Source of the DNA: Larix kaempferi
Taxonomy: Eukaryota > Streptophyta > Pinopsida > Pinales > Pinaceae
Reading direction: 5' to 3'
Assembly (NCBI GenBank): GCA_027924585.1
Contig: BSBM01002122.1
Span: forward strand, 356,698-420,697
Length of the DNA: 64,000 bases
Shown: piece after piece, positions 11,681 through 23,904 of the stretch
Layout of the letters: every line of letters begins with the position of its first letter
Position numbering within the stretch: the stretch's first letter is position 1
The notes under the pieces: model-generated
The model's input: the letters and a program-made list of their open reading frames with translations, nothing else
The model's database searches: none
Told to the model about the DNA's origin: nothing
Made by a program: the position numbers and the translations under genes

Positions 11681-13149
11681 AATTCCCAGAAGTTGGACAA
11701 AGTCGAAATGCCACCATGGGTTTTCACTATACGTGGGAATAAAGAGCATGAAATTAGCTCGTAACGTCATGAAAGTTGTTGTGCGCGCATGTCTACAAAT
11801 GGGACATCCAAATCTATTCTCAATTTTCAATTCCGAGAAGTTGGTCAAAGATGAAATGCGACCGTGAGTTTTCTCTAGAGTTGGGCTTAAATGGGATGAA
11901 AATAGCTCGGAATGTCAAGAAAGTTGGTGTGGACGCTTGTCTACCAATGGGACATCCAAATCTATTCTCAAATTTAAATTCCGAGAAGTTGGTCAAAGTT
12001 TAAAATTGACGGTGTGTTTTCGCTAGACTTGGGCATAAAGGGTGAGAAAATAGCTTGGAATGTCACGAAAGTTGGCGTGCGCACTTGTCTACCAATGGGA
12101 CATCCAAATATATTCTCAAATTTCAATTCCAAGAAGTTGGTCAAAGCCGAAACACCAGCATGCGTTTTTGCTAAACTTGAGCTTAAAGGGTGTAAAATTA
12201 GCTCGTAACGTCACGAAAGTTGCTATGCACGCATGTCTACAAATGGGACATACAAATCTATTCTCAATTTTCAATTCCGAGAAGTAGCTCAAAGCGCAAA
12301 CACGACCGTGCGTTTTCTCTAGAGTTGGGCTTAAAGGGGAAGAAAATAGCTCGGAACGTCACGAAAGTTGGCATGTGAACTTGTCTACCAACGGGACATC
12401 CAAATCCATTTTCAAATTTCAACTCCCAAAAGTTGGTCAAAGTCGAAATGCCACCATGCATTTTCATTAGAATTGAGCTTAAAGGGTGTGAAATTAGCTC
12501 GCAAAGTCACGAAAGTTGCTATGCACGCATGTCTACAAATGGGACATCCAAATCTATTCTCAATTTTCATTTATGAGAAGTAGGTCAAAGCCAAAACACG
12601 ATCGTGCGTTTTCTCTAGAGTTGGGGTTAAAGGGGAAGAAAATAGCTCGAAACGTCACGAAAGTTGGCGTGTGCACTTGTCTACCAACGGGACATCCTAA
12701 TCCATTCTCAAATTTAAATTTCGAGAAGTTGGTCAAAGTTGAAAATCGACCGTGCATTTTCGATAGACTTAGGCTTAAAGGGTGAGAAAATAGCTCGGAA
12801 CGTCACGAAAGTTGGCGTGCGTATTTGTCTACCAACGGGACATCCAAATCTATGCTCAATTTTCAATTTCGAGAAGACGGTCAAATTCAAAACTCGACTG
12901 TGCGTTTTCGCTAGACTTGGGCTTAAAGGGGGAGAATATAGCTCGAAACGTCACGAAAGTTGGTGTGGATGCTTGTCTACCAATGGGACATCCAAAACTA
13001 TTCTCAAATTTCAATTCCGAAAAGTTGGTCAAAGTTGAAACTCGATCGTGCATTTTCGCTAGACTTGGGCTTAAAGGGTGTGAAATTAGCTCGTAATGTC
13101 ACGAAAGTTGCTGTGCGTGCATGTCTACAAATGGGACATCCAAATCTAT

Positions 13150-13690
13150 TCTCAATTTTCAATTCCGAGAAGTTGGTCAAAGTTGAAAATTGACCGTGCA
13201 TTTTCACTAGACTTAAGCTTAAAGGGTGAGAAAATAGCTCGGGACGTCAATTCAAATCTACAAATGGGACATCCAAATCTATGCTCAATTTTCAATTCCA
13301 AGAAGTTGGTGAAATTCGTAACTCGACCGTACGTTTTCTCTATAGTTGGGCTTAAAGGGGGAGAAAACAGCTCGTAACGTAACGAATGTTGGTGTGGATG
13401 CTTGTCTACCAAAGGGACATCCAAAACTATTCTCAAATTTCAATTCCGAGAAGTTGGTCAAAGTTGAATCTCGATCGTGCGTTTTCGCAAGACTTGGGCT
13501 TAAAGGGTGTGAAATAGCTCGGAACGTCACGAAAGTTGGCGTGGACGCTCGTCTACCAACAGGACATCCAAATCTATTCTGATGTTTCAATTCCAAGAAG
13601 TTGGTCAAAGTCGAAATGCCACCATGCGTTTGTGCTAGACTTGAGCTTAAAGGGTTTTAAATTAGATCGTAATGTGACGAAAGTTGTTGT
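13150..13690 (+). repeat. Dispersed block, partner of 9,480-10,020
   Basis: Carries the same GGGACGTCAATTCAAATC junction (landmark at 13,246) and the same order of following monomers as the block at 9.5 kb, with scattered substitutions such as TTTTCTCTATAG for TTTTCGCTGTAG. Confidence 0.8.
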
Positions 13691-14413
13691 GTGCGAATGT
13701 CTACAAATGGGACATCCAAATCTATGCTCAATTTTCAATTTCGAGAAGTTGGTGAAAGTCGTAACTCGACCTTACATTTTCACTACAGATGGGCATAAGG
13801 GGGAGAAAATAGCTCGGAACGTAACGAATGTTGGTGTGGATGCTTGTCTACCAATGGGACATCCAAAACTATTCTCAAATTTCAATTCCGAGAAGTTGGT
13901 CAAAGTTGAAACTCGATCGTGCGTTTTCACTAGACTTGCCCTTAAAGGGTGTGAAAATAGCTCGGAACGTCACGAAAGTTGGCGTGGATGCTCGTCTACC
14001 AATGTGACATCCAAATCCATTCTCAAATTTAAATTTCGAGAAGTTGGTCAAAGTTGAAAATCGACCGTGCATTTTCGCTACACTTAGGCTTAAAGGGTGA
14101 GAAAATAGCTCTGAACGTGACGAAAGTTGGCGTGCGCATTTGTCTACCAACGAGACATCCAAATCTATGCTCAATTTTCAATGACCAGAAGTTGGTCACA
14201 TTCGAAACTCGACCGTGTGTTTTTCGTTAGACTTGGGCTTAAAGGGGGAGAAAATAGCTCAGAGCGTCACGAAAGTTGTTGTGGCCAATTGTCTACCAAT
14301 GGGACATCCAAATCTATTCTCATATTTCAATTCCGAGAAGTTGGTCAAAGTCGAAATGCCACCATGCATTTTCGCTAGACTTGAGCTTAAAGGGTGTTAA
14401 ATTAGCTCGTAAT

Positions 14414-14511
14414 GTGACGAAAGTTGTTGTCCAAGAAGTTGGTGAAATTCGTAACTCAACCGTACGTTTTCGCTATAGTTGGGCTTAAAGGGGGAGAAAA
14501 TAGCTCGGAAC
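14414..14511 (+). repeat. Truncated monomer, 98 bp (50-bp deletion)
   Basis: GTTGTTGT is joined directly to CCAAGAAGTTGGTG. The segment from the variable subtype stretch through the AT-rich part (positions about 20-69) is missing. Landmark spacing is 98 bp. Confidence 0.8.
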
Positions 14512-14739
14512 ATAACGAATGTTGGTGTGGATGCTTGTCTACCAAAGGGACATCCAAAACTATTCTCAAATTTCAATTCCGAGAAGTTGGTCAAAGTTGA
14601 AACTCGATCGTGCGTTTTCGCTAGACTTGGGCATAAAGGGTGTGAAAATAGCTCGAAACGTCATGAAAGTTGGCGTGGACGCTCGTCTACCAATGTGACA
14701 TCCAAATCTATTCTCAAATTTAAATTCTGAGAAGTCGGT

Positions 14740-15240
14740 CAAAGTTGAAAATCAACCGTGCATTTTCGCTAGATTTGGTCTTAAAGGTTGAAAAAATAGC
14801 TCGAAACGTCACGAAAGTTGGCGTGCGCATTTGTCTACCAACGAGACATCCAAATCTATACTCAATTTTCAATTTCGAGAAGTTGGTCAAATTCAAAACT
14901 CGACCATGCGTTCTCGCTAGACTTGGGCTTAAAGGGGGAGAAAATAGCTCGGAACGTCACGAAAGTTGGTGTGGACGCTGATCTACCAATGGGACATCCA
15001 AAACTATTCTCAAATTTAAATTCTGAGAAGTTGGTCAAAGTTGAAACTCGATGGTGCGTTTTGGCTAGACTTGGGCTAAAGGGTGTGAAAATAACTCGGA
15101 ACGTCAAGAAAGTTGGCGTGGACGCTCGTCTACCAATGTGACATCCAAATCTATTCTCAAATTTAAATTCCGAGAAGTTGTTCAAAGTTGAATATCGACC
15201 GTGCATTTTCGCTAGACTTAGGCTTAAACGGTGAGAAAAT
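14740..15240 (+). repeat. Block related to 31,085-31,590 of the 8.8-kb HOR
   Basis: The rare variants TAGATTTGGTCTTAAAGG, GGTTGAAAAAATAGC, CCAACGAGACATCC and CATGCGTTCTCGCTAG occur in the same order here and in HOR copies A-E (31,085, 39,890, 48,700, 54,470, 63,275). This places the source, or a sibling, of part of the amplified unit inside the diverged left domain. Confidence 0.75.
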
Positions 15241-17822
15241 AACTTGGAACGTCACGAAAGTTGGTGTGGACGCTTGTCTACCAATGGGACATCCAAAACT
15301 ATTCTCAAATTTCAATTCCAAGAAGTTGGTCAAAGTTGAAACTTGATCGTGCATTTTCGCTAGACTTGGGCTTAAAGGGTGTTAAATTAGCTCGTAATGT
15401 CACGAGAGTTGCTGTGTGCGCATGTCTACAAATGGGACATCCAAATCTATTCTCAATTTTTAATTACAAGAAGTTGGTCAAAGATGAAACGTGACCGTGC
15501 GTTTTCTCCAGAGTTGGGCTTAAATGGGAAGAAAATAGCTCAGAATGTCACGAAAGTTGGTGTGGATGCTTGTCTACCAATGGGACATTCAAATCTATTC
15601 TCAAAATTAAATTTCGAGAAGTTGGTCAAAGATGAAACGCGACCGTGCGTTTTCTCTAGAGTTGGGATTAAATGGGAAGAAAATAGCTCGGAATGTCATG
15701 AAAGTTGGTGTGGACGCTTGTCTACCAATGGGACATCCAAATCTATTCTCAAATTTCAATTCCGAAAAGTTGGTCAAAGTCGAAACGCCACCATGCATTT
15801 TCGCTAGAGTTGGGCTAGAAGGAGGAGAAAATATCTCGGAATGTCACGAAAGTTGGTGTGGACACTTGTCTACCAGTGGTATATCCAAAACTATTCTCAA
15901 ATTTTAATTCCGAAATGTTTGTCAAGGTTGAAACTCGACCGTGCGTTTTCATCTAGACTTGGGCTTAAAGGGGCAGAAAATAGCTCGGAACGTCACGAAA
16001 TTTGGCATGCACGCTTGCCTACCAATGGGACATCCAAATCTATTTTCAAATTTCAATTCCAAGAAGTTGGTCAAAGTCAAAATGCCACCATGGGTTTTCA
16101 CTATACTTGGGAATAAAGGGCATGAAATTAGCTCGTAACGTCATGAAAGTTGTTGTGCGCGCATGTCTAAAAATGGGACATCCAAATCTATTCTCAATTT
16201 TCAATTCCGAGAAGTTGGTCAAAGATGAAATGCGACCGTGCGTTTTCTCTAGAGTTGGGCTTAAATGGAATGAAAATAGCTCGGAATGTCACGAAAGTTG
16301 GTGTGGACGCTTGTCTACCAATGGGACATCCAAATCTATTCTCAAATTTAAATTCTGAGAAGTTGGTCAAAGTTTAAAATTGACGGTGCATTTTCGCTAG
16401 ACTTGGGCTTAAAGGGAGAGAAAATAGCTTGGAACGTCACGAAAGTTGGCGTACGCACTTGTCTACCAATGGGACATCCAAATCTATTCTCAAATTTCAA
16501 TTCCAAGAAGTTGGTCAAAGCCGAAACGCCACCATGCATTTTCGCTAGACTTGAGCTTAAAGGGTGTTAAATTAGCTCGTAACGTCACGAAAGTTGCTGT
16601 GCGCGAATGTCTACAAATGGGACATACAAATCCATGCTCAATTTTCAATTTCGAGAAGTTGGTGGAAAGTCGTAAATCGACCTTAAATTTTCACTACAGT
16701 TGGGCTTAAAGGGGGAGAAAATAGCTCGGAACGTAACGAATGTTGGTGTGGATGCTTGTCTACCAATGGGACATCCAAGTCTATTCTCATATTTCAATTC
16801 CGAGAAGTTGGTCAAAGTCGAAATGCCACCATGCATTTTCGCTAGACATGAGCTTAAAGGGTGTTAAATTAGATCGTAATGTGACGAAAGTTGTTGTGCG
16901 CGAATGTCTACAAATGGGACATCCAAATCTATGCTCAATTTTCAATTCCGAGAAATTGGTGAAAGTCGTAACTTGACCTTAAATTTTCACTACAGTTCGG
17001 CTTAAAGGGGGAAAATATAGCTTGGAACGTAACGAATGTTGGTGTGGATTCTTGTCTACCAATGGGACATCCAAAACTATTCTCAAATTTCAATTCCGAG
17101 AAGTTGGTCAAAGTTGAAACTCGATCGTGCGTTTTCGCTAGACTTAGGCTTAAAGGGTGAGAAAATAGCTCGGAACGTCACGAAAGTTGGCGTGCGCATT
17201 TGTCTACCAACGGGACATCCAAATCTATGCTCAATTTTCAATTCCGAGAAGATGGTCAAATTCGAAACTTGACTGTGCGTTTTCACTAGACTTGGGCTTA
17301 AAGGGGGAGAAAATAGCTCGGAACGTCACGAAAGTTGGTGTGGACGCTTGTCTACCAATGGGACATCCAAAACTATTCTCAAATTTCAATTCCGAGAAGT
17401 TGGTCAAAATTGAAACTCGATCGTGCATTTTCGCTAGACTTGGGCTTAAAGGGTGATAAATTAGCTCGTAATGTCACGAAAGTTGCTGTGCGCGCATGTC
17501 TACAAATGGGACATCCAAATCTATTCTCAATTTTCAATTCCGAGAAGTTGGTCAAAGATGAAACGCAACCATGCGTTTTCTCTAGAGTTGGGATTGAATG
17601 GGAAGAAAATAGCTCGGAATGTCACGAAAGTTGGTGTGGACACTTGTCTACCAATGGGACATTCAAATCTATTCTCAAATTTAAATTCCGAGAAGTTGGT
17701 CAAAGATGATACGCGACCGTGCGTTTTCTCTAGAGTTGGGCTTAAATGGGAAGAAAATAGCTCGGAATGTCACGAAAGTTGGTGTGGACGCTTGTCTACC
17801 AATGGGACATCCAAATCTATTC

Positions 17823-19877
17823 TCAAATTTCAATTCCGAGAAGTTGGTCAAAGTCGAAACGCCACCATGCGATTTCGCTAGACTTGAGCTTAACGGGTGT
17901 GAAATTAGCTCGTAACATCACGAAAGTTGCTGTGCACGCATGTCTACAAATGGGACATCCAAATCTATGCTCAATTTTGAATTCTGAGAAGTTGGTGAGA
18001 GTCGAAACTCGACCGTACATTTTCTCTAGAGTTGGGCTACAAGGAGGAGAAAATATCTTGGAATGTCACGAAAGTTGGTGCGGACGCTTGTCTACCAATG
18101 GTATATCCAAAACTATTCTCAAATTTTAATTCCGAAATGTTTTTCAAGGTTGAAACTCGACCGTGCGTTTTCATCTAGACTTGTGCTTAAACAGGCAGAA
18201 AATAGCTTGGAACGTCATGAAAGTTGGTGTGCACACTTGTCTACCAATGGGACATCCAAATCTATTTTCAAATTTCATGTCTCAAAAGTTGGTCAAAGTC
18301 GAAATGCCACCATGGGTTTTCACTATACTTGGGAATAAATTGCGTGAAATTAGCTCGTAACGTCATGAAAGTTGCTGCGCGCGCATGTCTACAAATGGGA
18401 CATCCAAATCTATTCTCAATTTTCAATTCCGAGAAGCTGGTCAAAGATGAAATGCGACCGTGCGTTTTCTCTAGAGTTGGGCCTAAATGGGATGAAAATA
18501 GCTCAGAATGTCACGAAAGTTGGTGTGGACGCTTGTCTACCAATGGGACATCCAAATCTATTCTCAAATTTCAATTCCGAGAAGTTGGTCAAAGTCGAAA
18601 CGCCACCATGCGTTTTCGCTAAACTTGAGCTTAAATGGTGTAAAATTAGCTCGTAACGTCACGAAAGTTGCTGTGCACGCATGTCTACAAATGGGACATC
18701 CAAATCTATTCTCAATTTTCAATTCCGAGAAGTAGCTGAAAGCCGAAACACGACCGTGCGTTTTCTCTAGAGTTGGTCTTAAAGGGGAAGAAAATAGCTC
18801 GGAACGTCACGAAAGTTGGCATGTGCACTTGTCTACCAACGGGACATCCAAATCCATTCTCAAATTTAAATTCTCGAAAATCGACTGTGCATTTTCGCTA
18901 CACTTAGGCTTAAAGGGTGAGAAAATAGCTCGGAACGTCACGAAAGTTGGCGTGCGCATTTGTCTACCAACATGACATCCAAATCTATGCTCAATTTTCA
19001 ATTATGAGAAGTTGGTCAAATTCTAAACTCGACCGTGCATTTTCGCTCGACTTGAGCTTAGAGGGTGTGAAATTAGCTTGCAATGTGACGAAAGTTGATG
19101 TGCGCGAATGTCTACAAATGGGACATCCAAATCTATGCTCAATTTTCAATTCGGAGAAGTTGGTGAAAGTCATAACTCAACCGTACGTTTTCGCTATAGT
19201 TGGGCTTAAAGGGGGAGAAAATAGCTCGGAACGTAACGAATGTTGGTGTGGATGCTTGTCTACCAATGGGACATCCAAATCTATTCTCAAATTTCAATTC
19301 CGAGAAGTTGGTCAAAGTTGAAACTCGATCATGCGCTTTCGCTAGACTTGGGCTTAAAGGGTGTGAAAATAGCTCGGAACGTCACGAAAGTTGGCGTGCA
19401 CGCTTGTCTACCAATGTGACATCCAAATCCATTCTCAAATTTAAATTTCGAGAAGTTGGTCAAAGTTGAAAATTGACCGTGCATTTTCTCTACACTTAGG
19501 CCTAAAAGGTGAGAAAATAACTCCGAACGTGACGAAAGCTTGCGTGCGCATTTGTCTACCAATGGGACATCCAAATCTATGCTCAATTTTCAATTCCCAG
19601 AAGTTGGTGAAATTCGAAACTCGACCGTGTGTTTTCGCTAGACTTGGGCTTAAAGGGGGAGAAAATAGCTCGAGCGTCACGAAAGTTGTTGTGGAGAATT
19701 GTCTACCAATGGGACATCCAAAACTATTCTCAAATTTCAATTACGAGAAGTTGGTGAAAGTTGAAACTCGATCGTGCGTTTTCGCTATACTTGGGCTTAA
19801 AGGGTGTGAAAATAGCTAGGAACGTCACAAAAGTTGGCGTGGACGCTCATCTACCAATGTGACATCCAAATCTATTC
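17823..19877 (+). repeat. 14-mer HOR, copy 1 (2,055 bp)
   Basis: First of four tandem copies of a block of 14 monomers (14 x 148 = 2,072). The phase landmark TCAAATTT before the CCGAGAAG segment of the same monomer type lies at 17,823, 19,878, 21,833, 23,905 and 25,979. This copy is 17 bp short because GGAGAAGTTTCTCAAAG is absent near 18,872, where AATTC runs into TCGAAAATCGAC. It also differs from copies 2-4 at scattered bases, so it is the oldest or least homogenised copy. Confidence 0.85.
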
Positions 19878-21832
19878 TCAAATTTGAATTCCGAGAAGTT
19901 GGTCAAAGTCGAAACGCCACCATGCGTTTTCGCTAGACTTGAGCTTAAAGGGTGTGAAATTAGCTCGTAACATCACGAAAGTTGCTGTGCACGCATGTCT
20001 ACAAATGGGACATCCAAATCTATGCTCAATTTTGAATTCCGAGAAGTTGGTGAGAGTCGAAACTCGACCGTACATTTTCGCTAGAGTTGGGCTAGAAGGA
20101 GGAGAAAATATCTTGGAATGTCACGAAAGTTGGTGCGGACGCTTGTCTACCAATGGTATATCCAAAACTATTCTCAAATTTTAATTCCGAAATGTTTGTC
20201 AAGGTTTAAACTTGACCGTGCGTTTTCATCTAGACTTGTGCTTAAACGGGCAGAAAATAGCTTGGAACGTCATGAAAGTTGGCGTGCACGCTTGTCTACC
20301 AATGGGACATCCAAATCTATTTTCATATTTCAATTCCCAGAAGTTGGTCAAAGTCGAAATGCCACCATCGGTTTTCACTATACTTGGGAATAAAGGGTGC
20401 GAAATTAGCTCGTAACGTCATGAAAGTTGCTTTGCGCGCATGTCTACAAATGGGACATCCAAATCTATTCTCAATTTTCAATTCCGAGAAGTTGGTCAAA
20501 GATGAAATGCGACCGTGCGTTTTCTCTAGAGTTGGGCTTAAATGGGATTAAAATAGCTCGGAATGTCACGAAAGGGTGTAAAATTAGCTCGTAACGTCAC
20601 GAAAGTTGCTGTGCACGCATGTCTACAAATGGGACATCCAAATCTATTCTCAATTTTCAATTCCGAGAAGTAGCTGAAAGCCGAAACACGACCGTGCATT
20701 TTCTCTAGAGTTGGGCTTAAAGGGGAAGAAAATAGCTCGGAACGTCACGAAATTTGGCATGTGCACTTGTCTACCAACGGGACATCCAAATCCATTCTCA
20801 AATTTAAATTCGGAGAAGTTTCTCAAAGTTGAAAATCGACCGTGCATTTTCGCTACACTTAGGATTAAAGGGTGAGAAAATAGCTCGGAACATCACGAAA
20901 GTTCGCGTGCGCATTTGTCTACCAACATGACATCCAAATCTATGCTCAATTTTCAATTCTGAGAAGTTGGTCAAATTCGAAACTCGACCGTGCATTTTCG
21001 CTCGACTTGAGCTTAGAGGGTGTGAAATTAGCTCGCAATGTGACGAAAGTTGATGTGCGCGAATGTCTACAAATGGGACATCCAAATCTATGCTCAATTT
21101 TCAATTCGGAGAAGTTGGTGAAAGTTATAACTCAACCGTGCGTTTTCGCTATAGTTTGGCTTAAAGGGGGAGAAAATAGCTCGGAACGTAACGAATGTTG
21201 GTGTGGATGCTTGTCTACCAATGGGACATCCAAATCTATTCTCAAATTTCAATTCCGAGAAGTTGGTCAAAGTTGAAACTCGATCATGCGCTTTCGCTAG
21301 ACTTGGGCTTAAAGGGTGTGAAAATAGCTCGGAACGTCACGAAAGTTGGCGTGCACGCTTGTCTACCAATGTGACATCCAAATCCATTCTCAAATTTAAA
21401 TTTCGAGAAGTTGGTCAAAGTTGAAAATTGACCGTGCATTTTCTCTACACTTAGGCCTAAAAGGTGAGAAAATAGCTCCGAACGTGACGAAAGCTTGCGT
21501 GCGCATTTGTCTACCAATGGGACATCCAAATCTATGCTCAATTTTCAATTCCCAGAAGTTGGTGAAATTCGAAACTCGACCGTGTGTTTTCGCTAGACTT
21601 GGGCTTAAAGGGGGAGAAAATAGCTCGAGCGTCACGAAAGTTGTTGTGGAGAATTGTCTACCAATGGGACATCCAAAACTATTCTCAAATTTCAATTACG
21701 AGAAGTTGGTGAAAGTTGAAACTCGATCGTGCGTTTTCGCTATACTTGGGCTTAAAGGGTGTGAAAATAGCTAGGAACGTCACAAAAGTTGGCGTGGACG
21801 CTCATCTACCAATGTGACATCCAAATCTATTC
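19878..21832 (+). repeat. 14-mer HOR, copy 2 (1,955 bp, 117-bp deletion)
   Basis: Nearly identical to copy 3 over its length, including the rare CTCGAGCGTCACG and AAAGCTTGCGTGCGC variants. Near 20,575 the sequence GTCACGAAAG joins directly to GGTGTAAAATTAGC, leaving 31 bp of one monomer; the other 117 bp are present in copies 1, 3 and 4. Confidence 0.88.
20552..20600 (+). repeat. Junction of the 117-bp deletion in 14-mer copy 2
   Basis: GTCACGAAAG (monomer start) is followed directly by GGTGTAAAATTAGCTCG (monomer end), so a 31-bp stub is left between two full monomers. Only a G or two could be shared at the break, which fits end joining or slippage better than exchange in a long homologous stretch. 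Confidence 0.85.
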
Positions 21833-23904
21833 TCAAATTTGAATTCCGAGAAGTTGGTCAAAGTCGAAACGCCACCATGCGTTTTCGCTAGACTTGAGCT
21901 TAAAGGGTGTGAAATTAGCTCGTAACATCACGAAAGTTGCTGTGCACGCATGTCTACAAATGGGACATCCAAATCTATGCTCAATTTTGAATTCCGAGAA
22001 GTTGGTGAGAGTCGAAACTCGACCGTACATTTTCGCTAGAGTTGGGCTAGAAGGAGGAGAAAATATCTTGGAATGTCACGAAAGTTGGTGCTGACGCTTG
22101 TCTACCAATGGTATATCCAAAACTATTCTCAAATTTTAATTCCGAAATGTTTGTCAAGGTTTAAACTTGACCGTGCGTTTTCATCTAGACTTGTGCTTAA
22201 ACGGGCAGAAAATAGCTTGGAACGTCATGAAAGTTGGCATGCACGCTTGTCTACCAATGGGACATCCAAATCTATTTTCAAATTTCAATTCCTAGAAGTT
22301 GGTCAAAGTCGAAATGCCACCATCGGTTTTCACTATACTTGGGAATAAATGGCGCGAAATTAGCTCGTAACGTCATGAAAGTTGCTTTGCGCGCATGTCT
22401 ACAAATGGGACATCCAAATCTATTCTCAATTTTCAATTCCGAGAAGTTGGTCAAAGATGAAATGCGACCGTGCGTTTTCTCTAGAGTTGGGATTAAATGG
22501 GATTAAAATAGCTCGGAATGTCACGAAAGTTGGTGTGGACGCTTGTCTACCAATGGGACATCCAAATCTATTCTCAAATTTCAATTCCGAGAAGTTGGTC
22601 AAAGCCGAAACGCCATCATGCGTTTTCGCTAAACTTGAGCTTAAATGGTGTAAAATTAGCTCGTAACGTCACGAAAGTTGCTGTGCATGCATGTCTACAA
22701 ATGGGACATCCAAATCTATTCTCAATTTTCAATTCCGAGAAGTAGCTGAAAGCCGAAACACGACCGTGCATTTTCTCTAGAGTTGGGCTTAAAGGGGAAG
22801 AAAATAGCTCGGAACGTCATGAAATTTGGCATGTGCACTTGTCTACCAACGGGACATCCAAATCCATTCTCAAATTTAAATTCGGAGAAGTTTCTCAAAG
22901 TTGAAAATCGACCGTGCATTTTCGCTACACTTAGGATTAAAGGGTGAGAAAATAGCTCGGAACGTCACGAAAGTTCGCGTGCGCATTTGTCTACCAACAT
23001 GACATCCAAATCTATGCTCAATTTTCAATTCTGAGAAGTTGGTCAAATTCGAAACTCGACCGTGCATTTTCGCTCGACTTGAGCTTAGAGGGTGTGAAAT
23101 TAGCTCGCAATGTGACGAAAGTTGATGTGCGCGAATGTCTACAAATGGGACATCCAAATCTATGCTCAATTTTCAATTCGGAGAAGTTGGTGAAAGTTAT
23201 AACTCAACCGTGCGTTTTCGCTATAGTTTGGCTTAAAGGGGGAGAAAATAGCTCAGAACGTAACGAATGTTGGTGTGGATGCTTGTCTACCAATGGGACA
23301 TCCAAATCTATTCTCAAATTTCAATTCCGAGAAGTTGGTCAAAGTTGAAACTCGATCATGCGCTTTCGCTAGACTTGGGCTTAAAGGGTGTGAAAATAGC
23401 TCGGAACGTCACGAAAGTTGGCGTGCACGCTTGTCTACCAATGTGACATCCAAATCCATTCTCAAATTTAAATTTCGAGAAGTTGGTCAAAGTTGAAAAT
23501 TGACCGTGCATTTTCTCTACACTTAGGCCTAAAAGGTGAGAAAATAGCTCCGAACGTGACGAAAGCTTGCGTGCGCATTTGTCTACCAATGGGACATCCA
23601 AATCTATGCTCAATTTTCAATTCCCAGAAGTTGGTGAAATTCGAAACTCGACCGTGTGTTTTCGCTAGACTTGGGCTTAAAGGGGGAGAAAATAGCTCGA
23701 GCGTCACGAAAGTTGTTGTGGAGAATTTTCTACCAATGGGACATCCAAAACTATTCTCAAATTTCAATTACGAGAAGTTGGTGAAAGTTGAAACTCGATC
23801 GTGCGTTTTCGCTATACTTGGGCTTAAAGGGTGTGAAAATAGCTAGGAACATCACAAAAGTTGGCGTGGACGCTCATCTACCAATGTGACATCCAAATCT
23901 ATTC
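21833..23904 (+). repeat. 14-mer HOR, copy 3 (2,072 bp, full length)
   Basis: Exactly 14 x 148 bp between landmarks. It contains one marker pair near 22,090 and the GAGCTTAGAGGGTG monomer near 23,085. Only scattered substitutions separate it from copies 2 and 4, for example GGTGCTGACGC at 22,088 against GGTGCGGACGC in the others. Confidence 0.9.

Larger units (their letters stand above)
1..17822 (+). repeat. Heterogeneous monomer domain without a regular HOR
   Basis: About 120 monomers of mixed subtypes. No single long period holds across the region, but short runs of monomers recur at irregular distances (for example 9.5 kb with 13.2 kb, and 11.3 kb with 14.0 kb), so it looks like an old, rearranged array. 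Several monomers carry deletions of 15, 30 or 50 bp. No gene, RNA or mobile element is visible in these 17.8 kb; open frames of 60-170 codons on both strands are satellite read-through. Confidence 0.85.
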
